From NCBI RefSeq assembly GCF_037023145.1, contig NZ_CP146091.1, positions 3,472,001-3,536,000 of the forward strand: 64,000 bases of DNA, in the 5' to 3' direction. This DNA is from Ralstonia sp. RRA (GTDB lineage: Bacteria; Pseudomonadota; Gammaproteobacteria; Burkholderiales; Burkholderiaceae). Shown piece after piece: positions 1 through 12,353 of the stretch (within the stretch, counting starts at the first letter, position 1; each line of letters begins with the position of its first letter). The notes under the pieces are model-generated. The model made no database searches, was not told the DNA's origin, and saw nothing but the letters and a program-made list of their open reading frames with translations. The translations under genes were made by a program, and so were the position numbers.

Positions 1-233
1 ACGGTCACCTTCTTCGGCTGCACTTCGAGAATGCCACCGGCAACGAACACGAACTCTTCGCCGCCGTCTTCCTTCTCGATGCGCACGGCGCCCGGCTTGA
101 TGCGCGTGATCAGCGGCGTGTGGCCGGGCAGAATGCCCAGCTCACCAGCCTCGCCAGGCAGTGCCACGAACTTGGCATTGCCGGAGAAGATCTCGTGCTC
201 AGCGCTGACGACGTCTACATGAATGGTTGCCAT
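1..233 (-). CDS. atpC: ATP synthase epsilon subunit, 3' part cut by window edge
   Basis: Epsilon subunit of the F1 sector, which sits on the central stalk with gamma and can inhibit ATP hydrolysis. Only the N-terminal 77 codons are inside the window; the family is usually about 135-140 residues. The visible protein begins [18 protein letters not shown] and carries the typical beta-sandwich segment with [15 protein letters not shown]. The ATG lies 91 bp downstream of the atpD stop. It is the last gene of the atp operon, as in other proteobacteria. Identification is secure; the C-terminal helical domain cannot be judged. Confidence 0.96.
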   Translation of the reverse strand, partial: MATIHVDVVSAEHEIFSGNAKFVALPGEAGELGILPGHTPLITRIKPGAVRIEKEDGGEEFVFVAGGILEVQPKKVT

Positions 234-257
234 CTCGATTCCTTTGCTCAGAAAAGC

Positions 258-284
258 GGCTTCCTGAATGGACTTCAGGAAGCC
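258..284 (-). other. Stem-loop between atpD and atpC
   Basis: An 11-bp perfect inverted repeat (GGCTTCCTGAA and its complement) with a 5-base loop lies in the 91-bp gap between the atpD stop and the atpC start. No T-tract follows, so it does not look like a full terminator. It could pause transcription, protect the upstream transcript end, or set a processing point that lowers atpC output relative to atpD. The hairpin is seen in the sequence; the role is inferred. Confidence 0.6.
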
Positions 285-324
285 AGTACTGGCTTTGGCT
301 TACGCACAAGGCCAGACGTCGCTC

Positions 325-1770
<1,446 letters not shown>

Positions 1771-2646
1771 TCAGACCGCTGCCGCGCCGCTGACGATTTC
1801 GGACAGTTCCTTCGTGATCGCTGCCTGACGGGTCTTGTTGTAGACCAGTTGCAGTTCGCCGATCACGTTCTTCGCGTTGTCCGAAGCCGCCTTCATTGCC
1901 ACCATCCGGGCCGATTGCTCGGAAGCCATGTTCTCGGCCACCGCCTGGTACACCAGCGCCTCGACATAGCGGATCAGCAGCTCGTCGACCACCGTCTGTG
2001 CGTCCGGCTCGTAGATGTAGTCCCACGAGTAGGCTTGCTTCTCGGCGTCGCTCTGCGTCAGCTTGTCGGCCGTGAGCGGCAGCAGCTGCTCAACCACCGG
2101 CTCCTGCTTCATCGTGTTGATGAAGCGGGTGTACGCGAGGTACACGGCATCGATCTCGCCAGCGTTGAACGCGTCGAGCTGAACCTTGATCGCGCCGATC
2201 AGCTTTTCCAGATGCGGCGTGTCGCCCAGGTGCACGACGTTCGAGACGACCTTCGCGCCGATACGGCCCAGGAACTGCATGCCCTTGGTACCGATGGCCG
2301 TGGCCTGCGTCTCGATGCCCTTGCCCTGCTGCTCGCGCAGCTGGTTGGTGACGGCGCGCAGCACGTTGGTGTTCAAGCCACCGCACAGGCCCTTGTCCGT
2401 CGTCACCACGATCAGGCCGGCACGCTTGATGTCGCGCGCCACCATGAACGGGTGCTTGTACTCCGGATTGGCCTGCGCCATGTGCGCAGCCACGTTGCGG
2501 ATCTTCTCGGCATACGGGCGGGCAGCACGCATCCGCTCCTGCGCCTTGCGCATCTTGGATGCGGCGACCATTTCCATCGCCTTGGTGATCTTGCGCGTGT
2601 TTTGCACGCTCTTGATCTTGGTGCGGATTTCTTTTGTTCCGGCCAT
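1771..2646 (-). CDS. atpG: ATP synthase gamma subunit
   Basis: Rotary central-stalk subunit of F1 that couples proton flow to catalysis. The protein is 291 residues. It begins [17 protein letters not shown] and ends with the conserved helix containing [17 protein letters not shown], the two long coiled-coil ends that form the shaft. A start ten codons upstream is possible in the frame, but the ATG at 2646 is preceded by GGAG and matches the family start. It sits 76 bp after atpA and 36 bp before atpD. Confidence 0.98.
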   Translation of the reverse strand: MAGTKEIRTKIKSVQNTRKITKAMEMVAASKMRKAQERMRAARPYAEKIRNVAAHMAQANPEYKHPFMVARDIKRAGLIVVTTDKGLCGGLNTNVLRAVTNQLREQQGKGIETQATAIGTKGMQFLGRIGAKVVSNVVHLGDTPHLEKLIGAIKVQLDAFNAGEIDAVYLAYTRFINTMKQEPVVEQLLPLTADKLTQSDAEKQAYSWDYIYEPDAQTVVDELLIRYVEALVYQAVAENMASEQSARMVAMKAASDNAKNVIGELQLVYNKTRQAAITKELSEIVSGAAAV

Positions 2647-2722
2647 TTCTTTCTCTCCGTTCAGACCTGACCACACAGGTCGAATTTCTCAACCTCGGTG
2701 GCCAGTTCCAGAAATGACACGA

Positions 2723-4264
2723 TTAGAACGCGGCGGACTTCTTGAAATCCTCGATCGCGGCACGCAGAGCGGCCTCATCGTCCTTCGACAGATCCTTCGT
2801 ATCTTCGATGCGGTTGATGAGATCGGCGTACTTCGTCTTCAACGTGTCGTGCAGGCCCTTTTCGAAAGCCAGGATGTCCTTCACGTCCACGTTGTCGAGG
2901 AAGCCGTTGTTGGCTGCGTACAGCGACGCGGCCAGCTGCCACACCTGCAGCGGCTGGTATTGCGGCTGCTTGAGCAGTTCGGTCACGCGGCGGCCGCGCT
3001 CGAGCTGCTTGCGGGTCGCTTCGTCCAGATCCGACGCGAACTGCGCGAACGCAGCCAGTTCACGGTACTGGGCCAGGTCGGTACGGATACCGCCGGACAG
3101 CTTCTTGATGACCTTGGTCTGCGCAGCACCACCCACACGCGACACCGAGATACCGGCGTTGATAGCGGGGCGCACACCTGCGTTGAACAGGTCGGTTTCC
3201 AGGAAGATCTGGCCGTCGGTAATCGAGATCACGTTGGTCGGCACGAACGCGGACACGTCGCCGGCCTGCGTTTCGATCACGGGCAGTGCGGTCAGCGAAC
3301 CGGTCTTGCCCTTGACTTCACCGTTGGTGATCTTTTCGATGTGGTCAGCGTTCACACGAGCAGCACGCTCCAGCAGACGCGAGTGCAGGTAGAACACGTC
3401 GCCCGGGTAGGCTTCACGGCCCGGCGGGCGGCGCAGCAGCAGCGAAACCTGACGGTAGGCCCAAGCTTGCTTGGTCAGATCGTCATACACGATCAGGGCG
3501 TCTTCACCGCGGTCGCGGAAATATTCGCCCATCGTGCAGCCGGCGTAGGCCGACAGGTACTGCATGGCAGCGGAATCCGAAGCGGCAGCAGCCACCACGA
3601 TCGTGTATTCCAGCGCGCCGTGCTCTTCCAGCTTGCGCACCACGTTGGCGATCGTCGAAGCCTTCTGGCCGATTGCCACGTACACGCAGAAGATGCCCTT
3701 GCCCTTCTGGTTGATGATGGCGTCGACGGCCACGGCGGTCTTGCCGGTCTGGCGGTCGCCAATGATCAGCTCACGCTGGCCACGGCCGATCGGCACCATG
3801 GCGTCGATCGACTTCAGGCCGGTCTGCACCGGCTGGCTCACCGACTGACGTGCGATCACGCCCGGAGCGACCTTCTCGATCACGTCCGTCTTCTTGGCGT
3901 TGATCGGGCCCTTGCCGTCGATCGGCTGGCCCAGCGCGTTCACCACGCGGCCCAGCAGTTCCGGACCAACCGGCACTTCCAGAATGCGGCCGGTGCACTT
4001 GACTTCCTGGCCTTCGGAAATGTGCTCGTACTCACCCAGAATCACGGCGCCGACGGAGTCGCGCTCGAGGTTCAGCGCGAGGCCGAACGTGTTGCCCGGG
4101 AATTCCAGCATTTCGCCTTGCATCACGCCCGACAGGCCATGAATGCGGCAGATGCCGTCCGTCACGGAGATAACCGTGCCGGTGTTCTTTGCGTCAGCGC
4201 CAGCCTTCAAGCCCTCGATACGGGTCTTGATCAGGTCGCTGATCTCGGAGGGGTTCAGTTGCAT
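2723..4264 (-). CDS. atpA: ATP synthase subunit alpha
   Basis: Non-catalytic nucleotide-binding alpha subunit of F1. The protein is 513 residues, exactly the common size. P-loop GDRQTGKT is at residues 169-176, and the conserved N-terminal region beginning [13 protein letters not shown] binds the delta subunit and peripheral stalk. The gene lies between atpH (73-bp gap) and atpG. Nothing is odd in it. Confidence 0.98.
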   Translation of the reverse strand: MQLNPSEISDLIKTRIEGLKAGADAKNTGTVISVTDGICRIHGLSGVMQGEMLEFPGNTFGLALNLERDSVGAVILGEYEHISEGQEVKCTGRILEVPVGPELLGRVVNALGQPIDGKGPINAKKTDVIEKVAPGVIARQSVSQPVQTGLKSIDAMVPIGRGQRELIIGDRQTGKTAVAVDAIINQKGKGIFCVYVAIGQKASTIANVVRKLEEHGALEYTIVVAAAASDSAAMQYLSAYAGCTMGEYFRDRGEDALIVYDDLTKQAWAYRQVSLLLRRPPGREAYPGDVFYLHSRLLERAARVNADHIEKITNGEVKGKTGSLTALPVIETQAGDVSAFVPTNVISITDGQIFLETDLFNAGVRPAINAGISVSRVGGAAQTKVIKKLSGGIRTDLAQYRELAAFAQFASDLDEATRKQLERGRRVTELLKQPQYQPLQVWQLAASLYAANNGFLDNVDVKDILAFEKGLHDTLKTKYADLINRIEDTKDLSKDDEAALRAAIEDFKKSAAF

Positions 4265-4337
4265 CGAATGCTCCTAATTCTTCAATCTGTCCGCGGGCGG
4301 TTTACCTTGGCCTCGCGGAGCAGCCGAGGTGCTGTCA

Positions 4338-4874
4338 TTAAGCGGCGGTCAGCGCAGACTGCATCTGCGTCAGGCGCGCGCGCACCGAGGTGTCGAGCAC
4401 TTCGTCGCCAATCTGCACACGCACGCCGCCGATCAACGAAGGATCGACGCTCACGTGAGCCTGCAGCTTCTTGCCGAACTTGCGTTCGAGCGTGGCGACC
4501 AGTTCGGTCAGGGGCGCGCCCTCAAGCGGGAACGCACTGGTGATCTCGACGTCGGCGGCGCCTTCGCTGGCATTCCGCAGCACATGGAATTGCGCGGCAA
4601 TTTCCGGCAGCAGCGACAGGCGCTTGTTGGCCACCAGCAGGCCAACCAGTTCCTTTGCCTCATGCGACACCGGAGATTTCAACGCCGACAGGAAGATCCC
4701 CGCCACATCGGCTTTGGAGAGCTTCGGATCATCGGCGACTGCCTTCATGTCGGGCACGGCGGCGACTTGCCCCATTTCCGACACGAGCTCAGACCATGCA
4801 CCCAGATTGCCGGCCTTCGCTACGCGAAACAGCGCCTCTGCGTACGGACGGGCAACGGTTGCGAGTTCTGCCAT
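4338..4874 (-). CDS. atpH: ATP synthase delta subunit
   Basis: Delta (OSCP-type) subunit that joins the top of F1 to the peripheral stalk made of the b subunits. The protein is 178 residues, normal length. It shows the N-terminal helical domain ([14 protein letters not shown]) and the C-terminal [16 protein letters not shown] signature near the end. Only 2 bp separate the atpF stop from its ATG, so translation is probably coupled to atpF. Confidence 0.97.
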   Translation of the reverse strand: MAELATVARPYAEALFRVAKAGNLGAWSELVSEMGQVAAVPDMKAVADDPKLSKADVAGIFLSALKSPVSHEAKELVGLLVANKRLSLLPEIAAQFHVLRNASEGAADVEITSAFPLEGAPLTELVATLERKFGKKLQAHVSVDPSLIGGVRVQIGDEVLDTSVRARLTQMQSALTAA

Positions 4875-4876
4875 GA

Positions 4877-5347
4877 TTACAGCTCAGCCTTGAGTTGATT
4901 GAGCAGATCAGCGTGGACCTGCGCATTGACTTCACGCTTGAGGATCTGCTCGGCACCCTTGACGGCCAGCGTGGCAACCTGGTCACGCAGCGACTCACGC
5001 GCGCGCACGGTTTGCTGCTCGGCTTCTGCCTTGGCTTGCGCGATGATGCGCGCGGCTTCGGCTTGGGCGTTTTGCTTGATCTCGTCGGCGCTCATCTGGG
5101 CACGCTTTTCAGCGTCCGCGATGCGCTGCGCGCCTTCATTGCGCGCTTCGGTCAGTGCCTGCTCGACCCGCTTGTTGGCCAGCTCCAGCTCAGCCTTGCC
5201 CTTATCGGCAGCGGCCAGGCCATCGGCAATTTTCTTTGCGCGTTCGTCGAGCGCCTTCACCAGGGGCGGCCAAATGAACTTGGCAACAACCCACCACAGG
5301 ATGAAGAACACGACCATCTGCGCAACGAGTGTGGCGTTCAGGTTCAT
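4877..5347 (-). CDS. atpF: ATP synthase subunit b
   Basis: Peripheral stalk subunit b of the Fo sector. The protein is 156 residues. A single N-terminal membrane helix (about residues 8-27) is followed by a long charged coiled coil rich in Ala, Glu, Lys and Arg that forms the stator dimer. It starts at an ATG preceded by AAAGGA. It is separated from atpE by 106 bp, the longest gap inside the Fo part apart from the spacer before atpB. Confidence 0.97.
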   Translation of the reverse strand: MNLNATLVAQMVVFFILWWVVAKFIWPPLVKALDERAKKIADGLAAADKGKAELELANKRVEQALTEARNEGAQRIADAEKRAQMSADEIKQNAQAEAARIIAQAKAEAEQQTVRARESLRDQVATLAVKGAEQILKREVNAQVHADLLNQLKAEL

Positions 5348-5453
5348 GGTGTGTTCCTTTCGGTATTGAGACTACGGATCAATGCACGAAGCGGCGAGGG
5401 TCACGCGTTGCGTTCACCCAGGCCGCCTCCGGCATCATGCAGACCGAAAAGAA

Positions 5454-5732
<279 letters not shown>

Positions 5733-5800
5733 TTACGTGAAAGACTAAGAACTTAGGAACTTGAAAAAACCAAACGGAACCGGAGAACCTGAACCGCTAC

Positions 5801-6688
<888 letters not shown>

Positions 6689-6914
6689 TCAGTCCAATAT
6701 TGCGAAACATTCTTCGTGACCCGTTCTTGCTCGCGCCCGATGCTCAACAGGTTTCCCTGGAGATCGCGGACTGCACGCAGCCGGAACGCGCCACCTTATT
6801 CTTGCGGAGTGTCAGTGCAATGAACCGGGCCTCTCCTGCCTCAGGTTCCTGCCGTCTTCCGACACCTTCCGTGCCTGCCGCAACGCTGCAGGCTGGGGTT
6901 CGTCCATCACCGCA

Positions 6915-7487
6915 TCAACGCAGCGCGAGACCAACCCAGTACATCTTGAGCGCCAGGATCAAGGTGATCAGCAAAGGCGGCCAGTGCAGCCCCTTGAACA
7001 TCACCACCACAATCACCAGCAGTGCGACCGTGCCGAGCACCTTGATCGCTTCGCCCACCACCAGACGGGCGATGGACTCGAACCCCATGGCCGTCGACAG
7101 TCGCATCGCGAACCATGCCGAAGGCACCACGCACACACCGCCCCCCAAGAGGGCCGACAACGCAGCTTGGCCTGCCGACGCAGCGCCTGTGCCCGCGAAC
7201 CAGCTGCCGACATACCATCCGAGCGCACACAACAGTGTGATGGCCACCTGGCCGAGCACGATGGAGAAAGGCGTGATACGCGAAGCCCGCAGGGCCTGCT
7301 CGCCGAACATGGCAACCGCTTCGTCATGTGAGAGCACATGCACCGGCGGTTCCGCCTTCCCTGCGTCATCATCCCAATCGTCGTGCTCCGGAGCCTGCGC
7401 CGACGTGGGTCGGGCGGCTTCGAACGAAGCGTAAGAATCGGGCCGTTGCCGCGTGGCTGGCTGCATGGAAGAATGGTCTTTCATCAT
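6915..7487 (-). CDS. atpI: ATP synthase-associated membrane protein AtpI
   Basis: First gene of the atp operon. AtpI proteins are small membrane proteins thought to help assemble the c-ring. This product is about 190 residues with four hydrophobic stretches in the C-terminal two thirds. It has a hydrophilic, acidic N-terminal extension of about 70 residues (HDDWDDDAGKAEPP), so it is longer than the roughly 130-residue enteric form. Three in-frame ATGs (7487, 7484, 7466) make the start uncertain; none has a strong ribosome-binding site. Position upstream of atpB is the main support for the name. Confidence 0.85.
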   Translation of the reverse strand: MMKDHSSMQPATRQRPDSYASFEAARPTSAQAPEHDDWDDDAGKAEPPVHVLSHDEAVAMFGEQALRASRITPFSIVLGQVAITLLCALGWYVGSWFAGTGAASAGQAALSALLGGGVCVVPSAWFAMRLSTAMGFESIARLVVGEAIKVLGTVALLVIVVVMFKGLHWPPLLITLILALKMYWVGLALR

Positions 7488-7526
7488 GCCGCACCGCTTT
7501 GGGTCAGGCGGATTTAAAACCGCACG

Positions 7527-7556
7527 ATTCTACGGGACATGGCGTTCACCAGTCAA
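7527..7556 (-). promoter_or_regulatory. Probable atp operon promoter
   Basis: Read on the minus strand, TTGACT is followed after 18 bp by TAGAAT, a good sigma70-type match on both hexamers. Transcription would begin near 7520, leaving a leader of about 33 nt before the atpI ATG. It lies in the 331-bp gap between atpI and parB; I see no gene in that gap. Confidence 0.65.
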
Positions 7557-7818
7557 CGCGCAAGCGAACGGTCGTGCGGGCGCCTTCGACAGCACTCGGA
7601 GCGGCTGCGTTCCACGCTCCATACGCAATGAAGTGCTGCTGCCAGGGCACCGAATCCGCCTAATGAAGCGGTGCCTGGGTGATTCCATGATGGTATTGCC
7701 CGCGCACAGCGTCGATGACGTGCGAGGTAATCGCACTGATTCGGTGCCGGCGAATGCCCGCAAATGACGCAGCGGCGTGGGTTACGCCAACTGCGTCAAA
7801 CTGTCGCAGCCATACAAC

Positions 7819-8730
7819 TCAGGCAGCCTCTTCGTCACCGTCTGGACGCAGGCGCGCCAGCAAACCGTCAAACTCATCGAGGCTGCTGAACTGGACGGTC
7901 AATTGGCCACGGCCCTTGGCCGCCAGCTTGATCTGCACACCCAGGCCCAGCTGGTCCGCCAGTTCTTCTTCCAGGCGAGCGACGTCGCGCCCCCCTTGAT
8001 GTGCGCCCTTCTGCTTGAGCGACTTCAACTCGAACGGCTTGAGCGTCAAGGCCACCAGCTTTTCCGTCTCGCGCACTGACAGGCGCTTGTTGACGATCTG
8101 GTTGGCCAACAGGATTTGTGTCGCACTGTCGACTGCCAGCAGCGCACGGGCGTGGCCCATGTCGATGTCGCCGGCCATCAACATCGTCTGCACAGGCTGG
8201 GCGAGATTCAACAGGCGCAATAGGTTCGACACCGCGCTGCGCGAGCGGCCCACCGATTCTGCCGCCTGCTCGTGCGTGAACTGGAATTCACGCACCAGAC
8301 GCGCGATGCCCTGCGCTTCTTCCAGCGGGTTGAGGTCTTCACGCTGGATGTTCTCGATGAGCGCCATGGCGGCGGCCGATTCGTCCGGCACGTCCTTCAC
8401 GAGCACCGGCACTTCGGTCAGACCGGCCAAGCGCGAAGCGCGGAAGCGGCGCTCACCCGCGATGATTTCGTACTTGGGCTGCGGGCCGTCGGACGCGATC
8501 TTGCGCACCAGGATCGGCTGCATCAGGCCTTGCGCGCGAATGCTCGCGGCCAGCTCCTGCAGCGCACCTTCGTCCATGCGCGTGCGTGGCTGGTACTTGC
8601 CGGGCTGCATCTGCTCGAGCTTCAGCACTGTCGGCGCGCCCTCCTGCTTGGCGGTCTCGACAATCTCGGCGGGACTGCCCAGCAGCGCTTCGAGGCCGCG
8701 GCCCAGTCCCTTTTTCTTCATCGTGCTCAT
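7819..8730 (-). CDS. parB: Chromosome partitioning protein ParB
   Basis: CTP-dependent DNA clamp that loads at parS sites and organises the origin region for segregation. The protein is 303 residues. It has the lysine-rich N terminus KKKGLGRGLEALLG, the nucleotide-binding motif GERRFRA at 92-98, the ENIQREDLNP box at 126-135, and the parS-reading helix-turn-helix at about 153-175. Start at 8730 (MSTMKKKG) or three codons later is equally plausible. It is 17 bp downstream of parA, and its target parS sites are present 2-4 kb away. Confidence 0.97.
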   Translation of the reverse strand: MSTMKKKGLGRGLEALLGSPAEIVETAKQEGAPTVLKLEQMQPGKYQPRTRMDEGALQELAASIRAQGLMQPILVRKIASDGPQPKYEIIAGERRFRASRLAGLTEVPVLVKDVPDESAAAMALIENIQREDLNPLEEAQGIARLVREFQFTHEQAAESVGRSRSAVSNLLRLLNLAQPVQTMLMAGDIDMGHARALLAVDSATQILLANQIVNKRLSVRETEKLVALTLKPFELKSLKQKGAHQGGRDVARLEEELADQLGLGVQIKLAAKGRGQLTVQFSSLDEFDGLLARLRPDGDEEAA

Positions 8731-8747
8731 GGTGTTCCTCGTTGCGC

Positions 8748-9533
8748 TCAGGCCGGCATGTCGGCCATCTGCCGCACGCGCGCGATCATCTCGGCGCCGA
8801 AATCCAGGTAGGCCTTGGCGCCCTTCGACGCAGGGTCGAACGCCACGCCCGGCATGCCATACGACGGCGCCTCGGCCAGGCGCACGTTGCGCGGGATCAG
8901 CGTCTTGAAGACCTTGTCGCCAAAGTGCGACTCGAGTTGCGCCGATACCTGCTGCTGCAGCGTCACACGCGGGTCGAACATCACGCGCAGCAGACCGATC
9001 ACCTTAAGGTCGCGGTTCAGGTTGGCGTGCACCTGCTTGATGGTGTTAACCAGATCCGACAACCCTTCGAGTGCGAAGTACTCGCACTGCATCGGCACGA
9101 CCACGCCGTGCGCTGCGCACAGGCCGTTGAGCGTGAGCAGCGACAGCGACGGCGGGCAATCGATCAGGACGAAGTCGTAGTCGGCATCGACCTCAGCCAA
9201 TGCGAGCTTGAGGCGATTTTCGCGATGCTCCAGGTCGACCAGTTCGACTTCGGCGCCGGCCAGGTCGCGGTTGGCGGGCAGCACGTCATAGCGGCCGGCT
9301 TCCGAGCGCTGACGCGCCTGCGGAATCGTCGCCAGACCCACGAGCACCTGGTACACGCTGAATTCGAGCGTGTGCTTGTCGATACCCGAGCCCATCGAGG
9401 CGTTGCCCTGCGGGTCCAAATCGACCAGCAGCACGCGCTGCCCCTGCGCGGCCAGCCCCGCCGCGAGATTCACCGTGGTGGTGGTCTTGCCGACCCCACC
9501 CTTCTGGTTGGCGATCACGAAAATATTCGACAT
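8748..9533 (-). CDS. parA: Chromosome partitioning ATPase ParA (Soj)
   Basis: Deviant Walker-type ATPase that moves ParB-parS complexes over the nucleoid. The protein is 261 residues. The motif KGGVGKTTTT occupies residues 11-20, with the signature lysine, and the downstream DLDPQGNAS and DYDFVLIDCPPSL segments are intact. The short length without an N-terminal DNA-binding domain is that of chromosomal ParA. It follows rsmG by 21 bp and precedes parB by 17 bp in one operon. Confidence 0.97.
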   Translation of the reverse strand: MSNIFVIANQKGGVGKTTTTVNLAAGLAAQGQRVLLVDLDPQGNASMGSGIDKHTLEFSVYQVLVGLATIPQARQRSEAGRYDVLPANRDLAGAEVELVDLEHRENRLKLALAEVDADYDFVLIDCPPSLSLLTLNGLCAAHGVVVPMQCEYFALEGLSDLVNTIKQVHANLNRDLKVIGLLRVMFDPRVTLQQQVSAQLESHFGDKVFKTLIPRNVRLAEAPSYGMPGVAFDPASKGAKAYLDFGAEMIARVRQMADMPA

Positions 9534-9554
9534 GACTCCTCTGCGGTGAATGAC

Positions 9555-10223
9555 TCACGCCGACGGCGCAAGGATGACCAAGTGACGCTCGGCCGGCAGC
9601 CCCGGCACGGTCAGGCGTTCGATGGCTTCGACAGTCCAGCCGGCGGGCAGACGCTCGATTTCGGTGTCCGGGCGCACGCCTTTCATGGCAACCATGCGGC
9701 CACCCGGGGCCAGCAAGTGACCGGCGAGATTCACGAAATCGACCAGTTCAGCAAACGCGCGCGAAGTGATGACGCCGTAGCCGGTGGTATCGGCCAGTTT
9801 TTCCACGTGGCCCCAGTGCGACTGGGCGTTGGTCAGGCCAAGCTCGGCACGGCACTGCGTCAGGAAGGCGGTCTTCTTCTGCACGATGTCGACCATCGTG
9901 ACGCTCACATCTGGGAAAGCGATGGCGAGCGGGATACCCGGCAAGCCGCCGCCTGAGCCGACATCCAGTACGCGCGGCGCATCAGGCTGCGCGCGGCGCG
10001 CCAACTCGGCAATGCGCGACACGGCCGACAGCGAATCCAGCAGGTGATGCGTGAGCATGTCGCCCGCATCGCGGATGGCGGTCAGGTTATAGACGCGGTT
10101 CCATTTGGCAAGCAGCCCCTGGTACGCCAGCAGGCGATCCACTTGGGCTTCGTCCAGCGACAGGCCGAGCGCACGGGCACCCGCCTCCAATTCCGATCGA
10201 GCGTCGGTCAATGCATTTGCCAT
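9555..10223 (-). CDS. rsmG: 16S rRNA (guanine-527-N7)-methyltransferase
   Basis: Methylates G527 of 16S rRNA using S-adenosylmethionine (formerly gidB). The protein is 222 residues. The SAM-binding loop VGSGGGLPG is at residues 88-96, followed by an acidic [11 protein letters not shown] segment. The ATG at 10223 overlaps the mnmG stop as TGATG, which indicates translational coupling and decides the start over a TTG one codon upstream. It is part of mnmG-rsmG-parA-parB. Confidence 0.96.
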   Translation of the reverse strand: MANALTDARSELEAGARALGLSLDEAQVDRLLAYQGLLAKWNRVYNLTAIRDAGDMLTHHLLDSLSAVSRIAELARRAQPDAPRVLDVGSGGGLPGIPLAIAFPDVSVTMVDIVQKKTAFLTQCRAELGLTNAQSHWGHVEKLADTTGYGVITSRAFAELVDFVNLAGHLLAPGGRMVAMKGVRPDTEIERLPAGWTVEAIERLTVPGLPAERHLVILAPSA

Positions 10224-12172
10224 CAAGCGGCCTCGCCTTCTGCGCCGGCGCGGGGGCCAACTTGGCCGCGCAGCACGCCCTTCTTCAGATGCACCAGCAG
10301 CAGCGACACCGCTGCCGGCGTGATGCCGGAGATACGCGACGCCTGCCCGATGGTCTCGGGCTTGTGCTTGGCCAGCTTCTGCTGCACTTCGATCGACAAG
10401 CCGCGCACCTGCGAGTAGTCGAAATCGGCGGGCAAGCGGGTGTTCTCGTTGGCGCCCAGGCGCTCCACTTCATCGGCCTGGCGGGCGATGTAGCCGTGGT
10501 ATTTGATGCCAATCTCAACTTGCTCGCGGATTTGCTCGGCCAGCAGCGGGTCCTCCGCAAACGGGCCTTCTGGCGCGTACTTGCCGCCCTGCATGCCCAT
10601 CAGCGATTCATACGTCACGTTCGGGCGACGCAGCAGGTCGGACAGCGAATACTCGCGCTCGATACCCTTCCCCAGCACCGGCTCGGCGTCTTCCAACGGA
10701 AGCGTGGCCGGGTTCACCCACGTCGATTTCAGGCGCTCTGTTTCACGTGAAACAGCGTCGCGCTTGCGGTTGAACGCATCCCAGCGCGCGTCGTCAACCA
10801 CGCCCAGCGTACGGCCGACTTCGGTCAGGCGCATGTCGGCGTTGTCTTCGCGCAGGCTCAGGCGGAATTCGGCGCGGCTGGTGAACATGCGGTATGGCTC
10901 GGTCACGCCTCGGGTGATGAGGTCGTCGACGAGCACGCCCAGGTAAGCCTGGTCGCGGCGCGGCGTCCAGGCATCCTTGCCCTGCACTTGCAGACCGGCG
11001 TTGATACCGGCGAGCAGACCTTGGGCGGCAGCTTCTTCGTAGCCGGTCGTCCCGTTGATCTGGCCAGCGAAGAACAGCCCGGAAATCGCCTTCGATTCCA
11101 GCGAAGCCTTCAGCCCGCGCGGGTCGAAGTAGTCATATTCGATGGCGTAACCGGGGCGCAGGATGTGGGCGTTTTCCAGGCCGCGCATCGAGTGGATCAG
11201 GTCCAACTGCACGTCAAACGGCAGGCTGGTCGACACGCCATTCGGGTAGAACTCGTTGGTTGCCAAGCCTTCCGGCTCCAGGAAAATCTGGTGGCTATCC
11301 TTGCTGGCAAAGCGGTGGATCTTGTCTTCGATGCTCGGGCAGTAGCGCGGCCCTACCCCTTCGATCACGCCGGTGTACATCGGCGATCGGTCCAGCCCGG
11401 CGCGGATGATGTCGTGCGTGCGCTCGTTGGTGTGCGTGACCCAGCACGGCACCTGGCGCGGGTGCATGTCCGCACGGCCCATGAACGAGAACACCGGCAC
11501 CGGATCCAGGTCGCCCGGTTGCTCTTCCAGCACCGAAAAATTGATCGATCGGCCATCAATCCGGGGCGGCGTACCGGTCTTCAAGCGCCCTTGTGGCAGC
11601 TTCAATTCCTTCAGGCGCGCCGACAGCGACACCGCCGCCGGGTCACCCGCGCGGCCACCGGTGTAGTTGTTCAGGCCCACGTGGATCTTGCCGTCGAGGA
11701 ACGTCCCCGCCGTCAGCACGACTGCACGTGCGCGAAACTGCACGCCCACCTGCGTCACCGCGCCGACCACGCGGTCGCCCTCCACCAACAGGTCTTCGAC
11801 GGCCTGCTGGAACAGCATCAGGTTCGGCTGGTTTTCCAGGCGATGGCGGATCGCCGCCTTGTACAGCACGCGGTCCGCTTGGGCACGGGTGGCGCGGACG
11901 GCCGGCCCCTTGCTGGAGTTGAGGATGCGGAACTGGATCCCGCCCTCGTCCGTGGCAATGGCCATGACCCCGCCCAGCGCATCCACTTCCTTGACCAGAT
12001 GGCCCTTGCCAATGCCCCCGATGGACGGGTTGCAGCTCATCTGCCCCAGCGTCTCGATGTTGTGCGTCAGCAGCAGGGTCTGACAACCCATGCGCGCCGC
12101 CGCCAGAGCGGCCTCGGTGCCGGCGTGTCCGCCGCCCACCACGATCACATCGAATTCAATTGGATACAGCAT
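10223..12172 (-). CDS. mnmG: tRNA uridine-5-carboxymethylaminomethyl modification enzyme MnmG
   Basis: FAD-dependent partner of MnmE that modifies the wobble uridine of certain tRNAs (formerly gidA). The protein is 649 residues, normal for the family. The FAD-binding loop [10 protein letters not shown] is at residues 11-20, and the conserved [16 protein letters not shown] and the C-terminal helical region are present. I start at the ATG at 12172, which has GAGGAGG upstream, rather than a codon eight positions earlier. The gene carries a perfect parS site in its coding sequence, encoding Val-Ser-Arg-Glu-Thr, and heads the operon with rsmG, parA and parB. Confidence 0.97.
   Translation of the reverse strand: MLYPIEFDVIVVGGGHAGTEAALAAARMGCQTLLLTHNIETLGQMSCNPSIGGIGKGHLVKEVDALGGVMAIATDEGGIQFRILNSSKGPAVRATRAQADRVLYKAAIRHRLENQPNLMLFQQAVEDLLVEGDRVVGAVTQVGVQFRARAVVLTAGTFLDGKIHVGLNNYTGGRAGDPAAVSLSARLKELKLPQGRLKTGTPPRIDGRSINFSVLEEQPGDLDPVPVFSFMGRADMHPRQVPCWVTHTNERTHDIIRAGLDRSPMYTGVIEGVGPRYCPSIEDKIHRFASKDSHQIFLEPEGLATNEFYPNGVSTSLPFDVQLDLIHSMRGLENAHILRPGYAIEYDYFDPRGLKASLESKAISGLFFAGQINGTTGYEEAAAQGLLAGINAGLQVQGKDAWTPRRDQAYLGVLVDDLITRGVTEPYRMFTSRAEFRLSLREDNADMRLTEVGRTLGVVDDARWDAFNRKRDAVSRETERLKSTWVNPATLPLEDAEPVLGKGIEREYSLSDLLRRPNVTYESLMGMQGGKYAPEGPFAEDPLLAEQIREQVEIGIKYHGYIARQADEVERLGANENTRLPADFDYSQVRGLSIEVQQKLAKHKPETIGQASRISGITPAAVSLLLVHLKKGVLRGQVGPRAGAEGEAA
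10739..10754. promoter_or_regulatory. parS site inside mnmG
   Basis: Perfect 16-bp palindrome TGTTTCACGTGAAACA, the ParB target known from many bacteria. It lies within the mnmG reading frame. ParB is encoded about 2 kb away. Confidence 0.95.
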
Positions 12173-12285
12173 GGCTTCCTCCTCGCATGGAGGCATCGGA
12201 AATTTGGAGAAGCGGAATTATAAGTCGCGCAGCTACCCCGCAGTTCGACGATGCGGCAATCGGGGCGAAATTCACTCGCGTTTCG

Positions 12286-12301
12286 TGTTTCACGTGAAAC
12301 A
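12286..12301. promoter_or_regulatory. parS site upstream of mnmG (first)
   Basis: Second perfect copy of TGTTTCACGTGAAACA, in the intergenic region between mnmG and the convergently oriented tail of the LysR gene. It is 41 bp from the next copy, measured start to start. Confidence 0.95.
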
Positions 12302-12326
12302 TGCGGCGCTTGTTCCGCACCGTTTG

Positions 12327-12342
12327 TGTTTCACGTGAAACA
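12327..12342. promoter_or_regulatory. parS site upstream of mnmG (second)
   Basis: Third perfect TGTTTCACGTGAAACA copy, extended by one matching base on each side to 18 bp. It ends 11 bp before the stop codon end of the LysR gene. The two intergenic copies lie roughly four helical turns apart. Confidence 0.95.
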
Positions 12343-12353
12343 CATCACTCGGT

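Noticed and set aside
6793..6820. A weak TTGCAC/TAAGGT pair between atpI and atpB as a second atp promoter
   Set aside because: The -10 hexamer matches only three of six bases with a 16-bp spacer; too weak to annotate.
7453..7767. A 104-codon frame in the atpI-parB gap
   Set aside because: Overlaps the start of atpI on the opposite strand and covers the promoter; no ribosome-binding site or similarity.
10988..12223. A 411-codon plus-strand frame opposite mnmG
   Set aside because: Antisense shadow with low-complexity Arg/Ala/His content; mnmG is conserved across its full length.
12200..12285. A possible origin beside mnmG, as in E. coli
   Set aside because: I found no DnaA boxes there; only parS sites are present.
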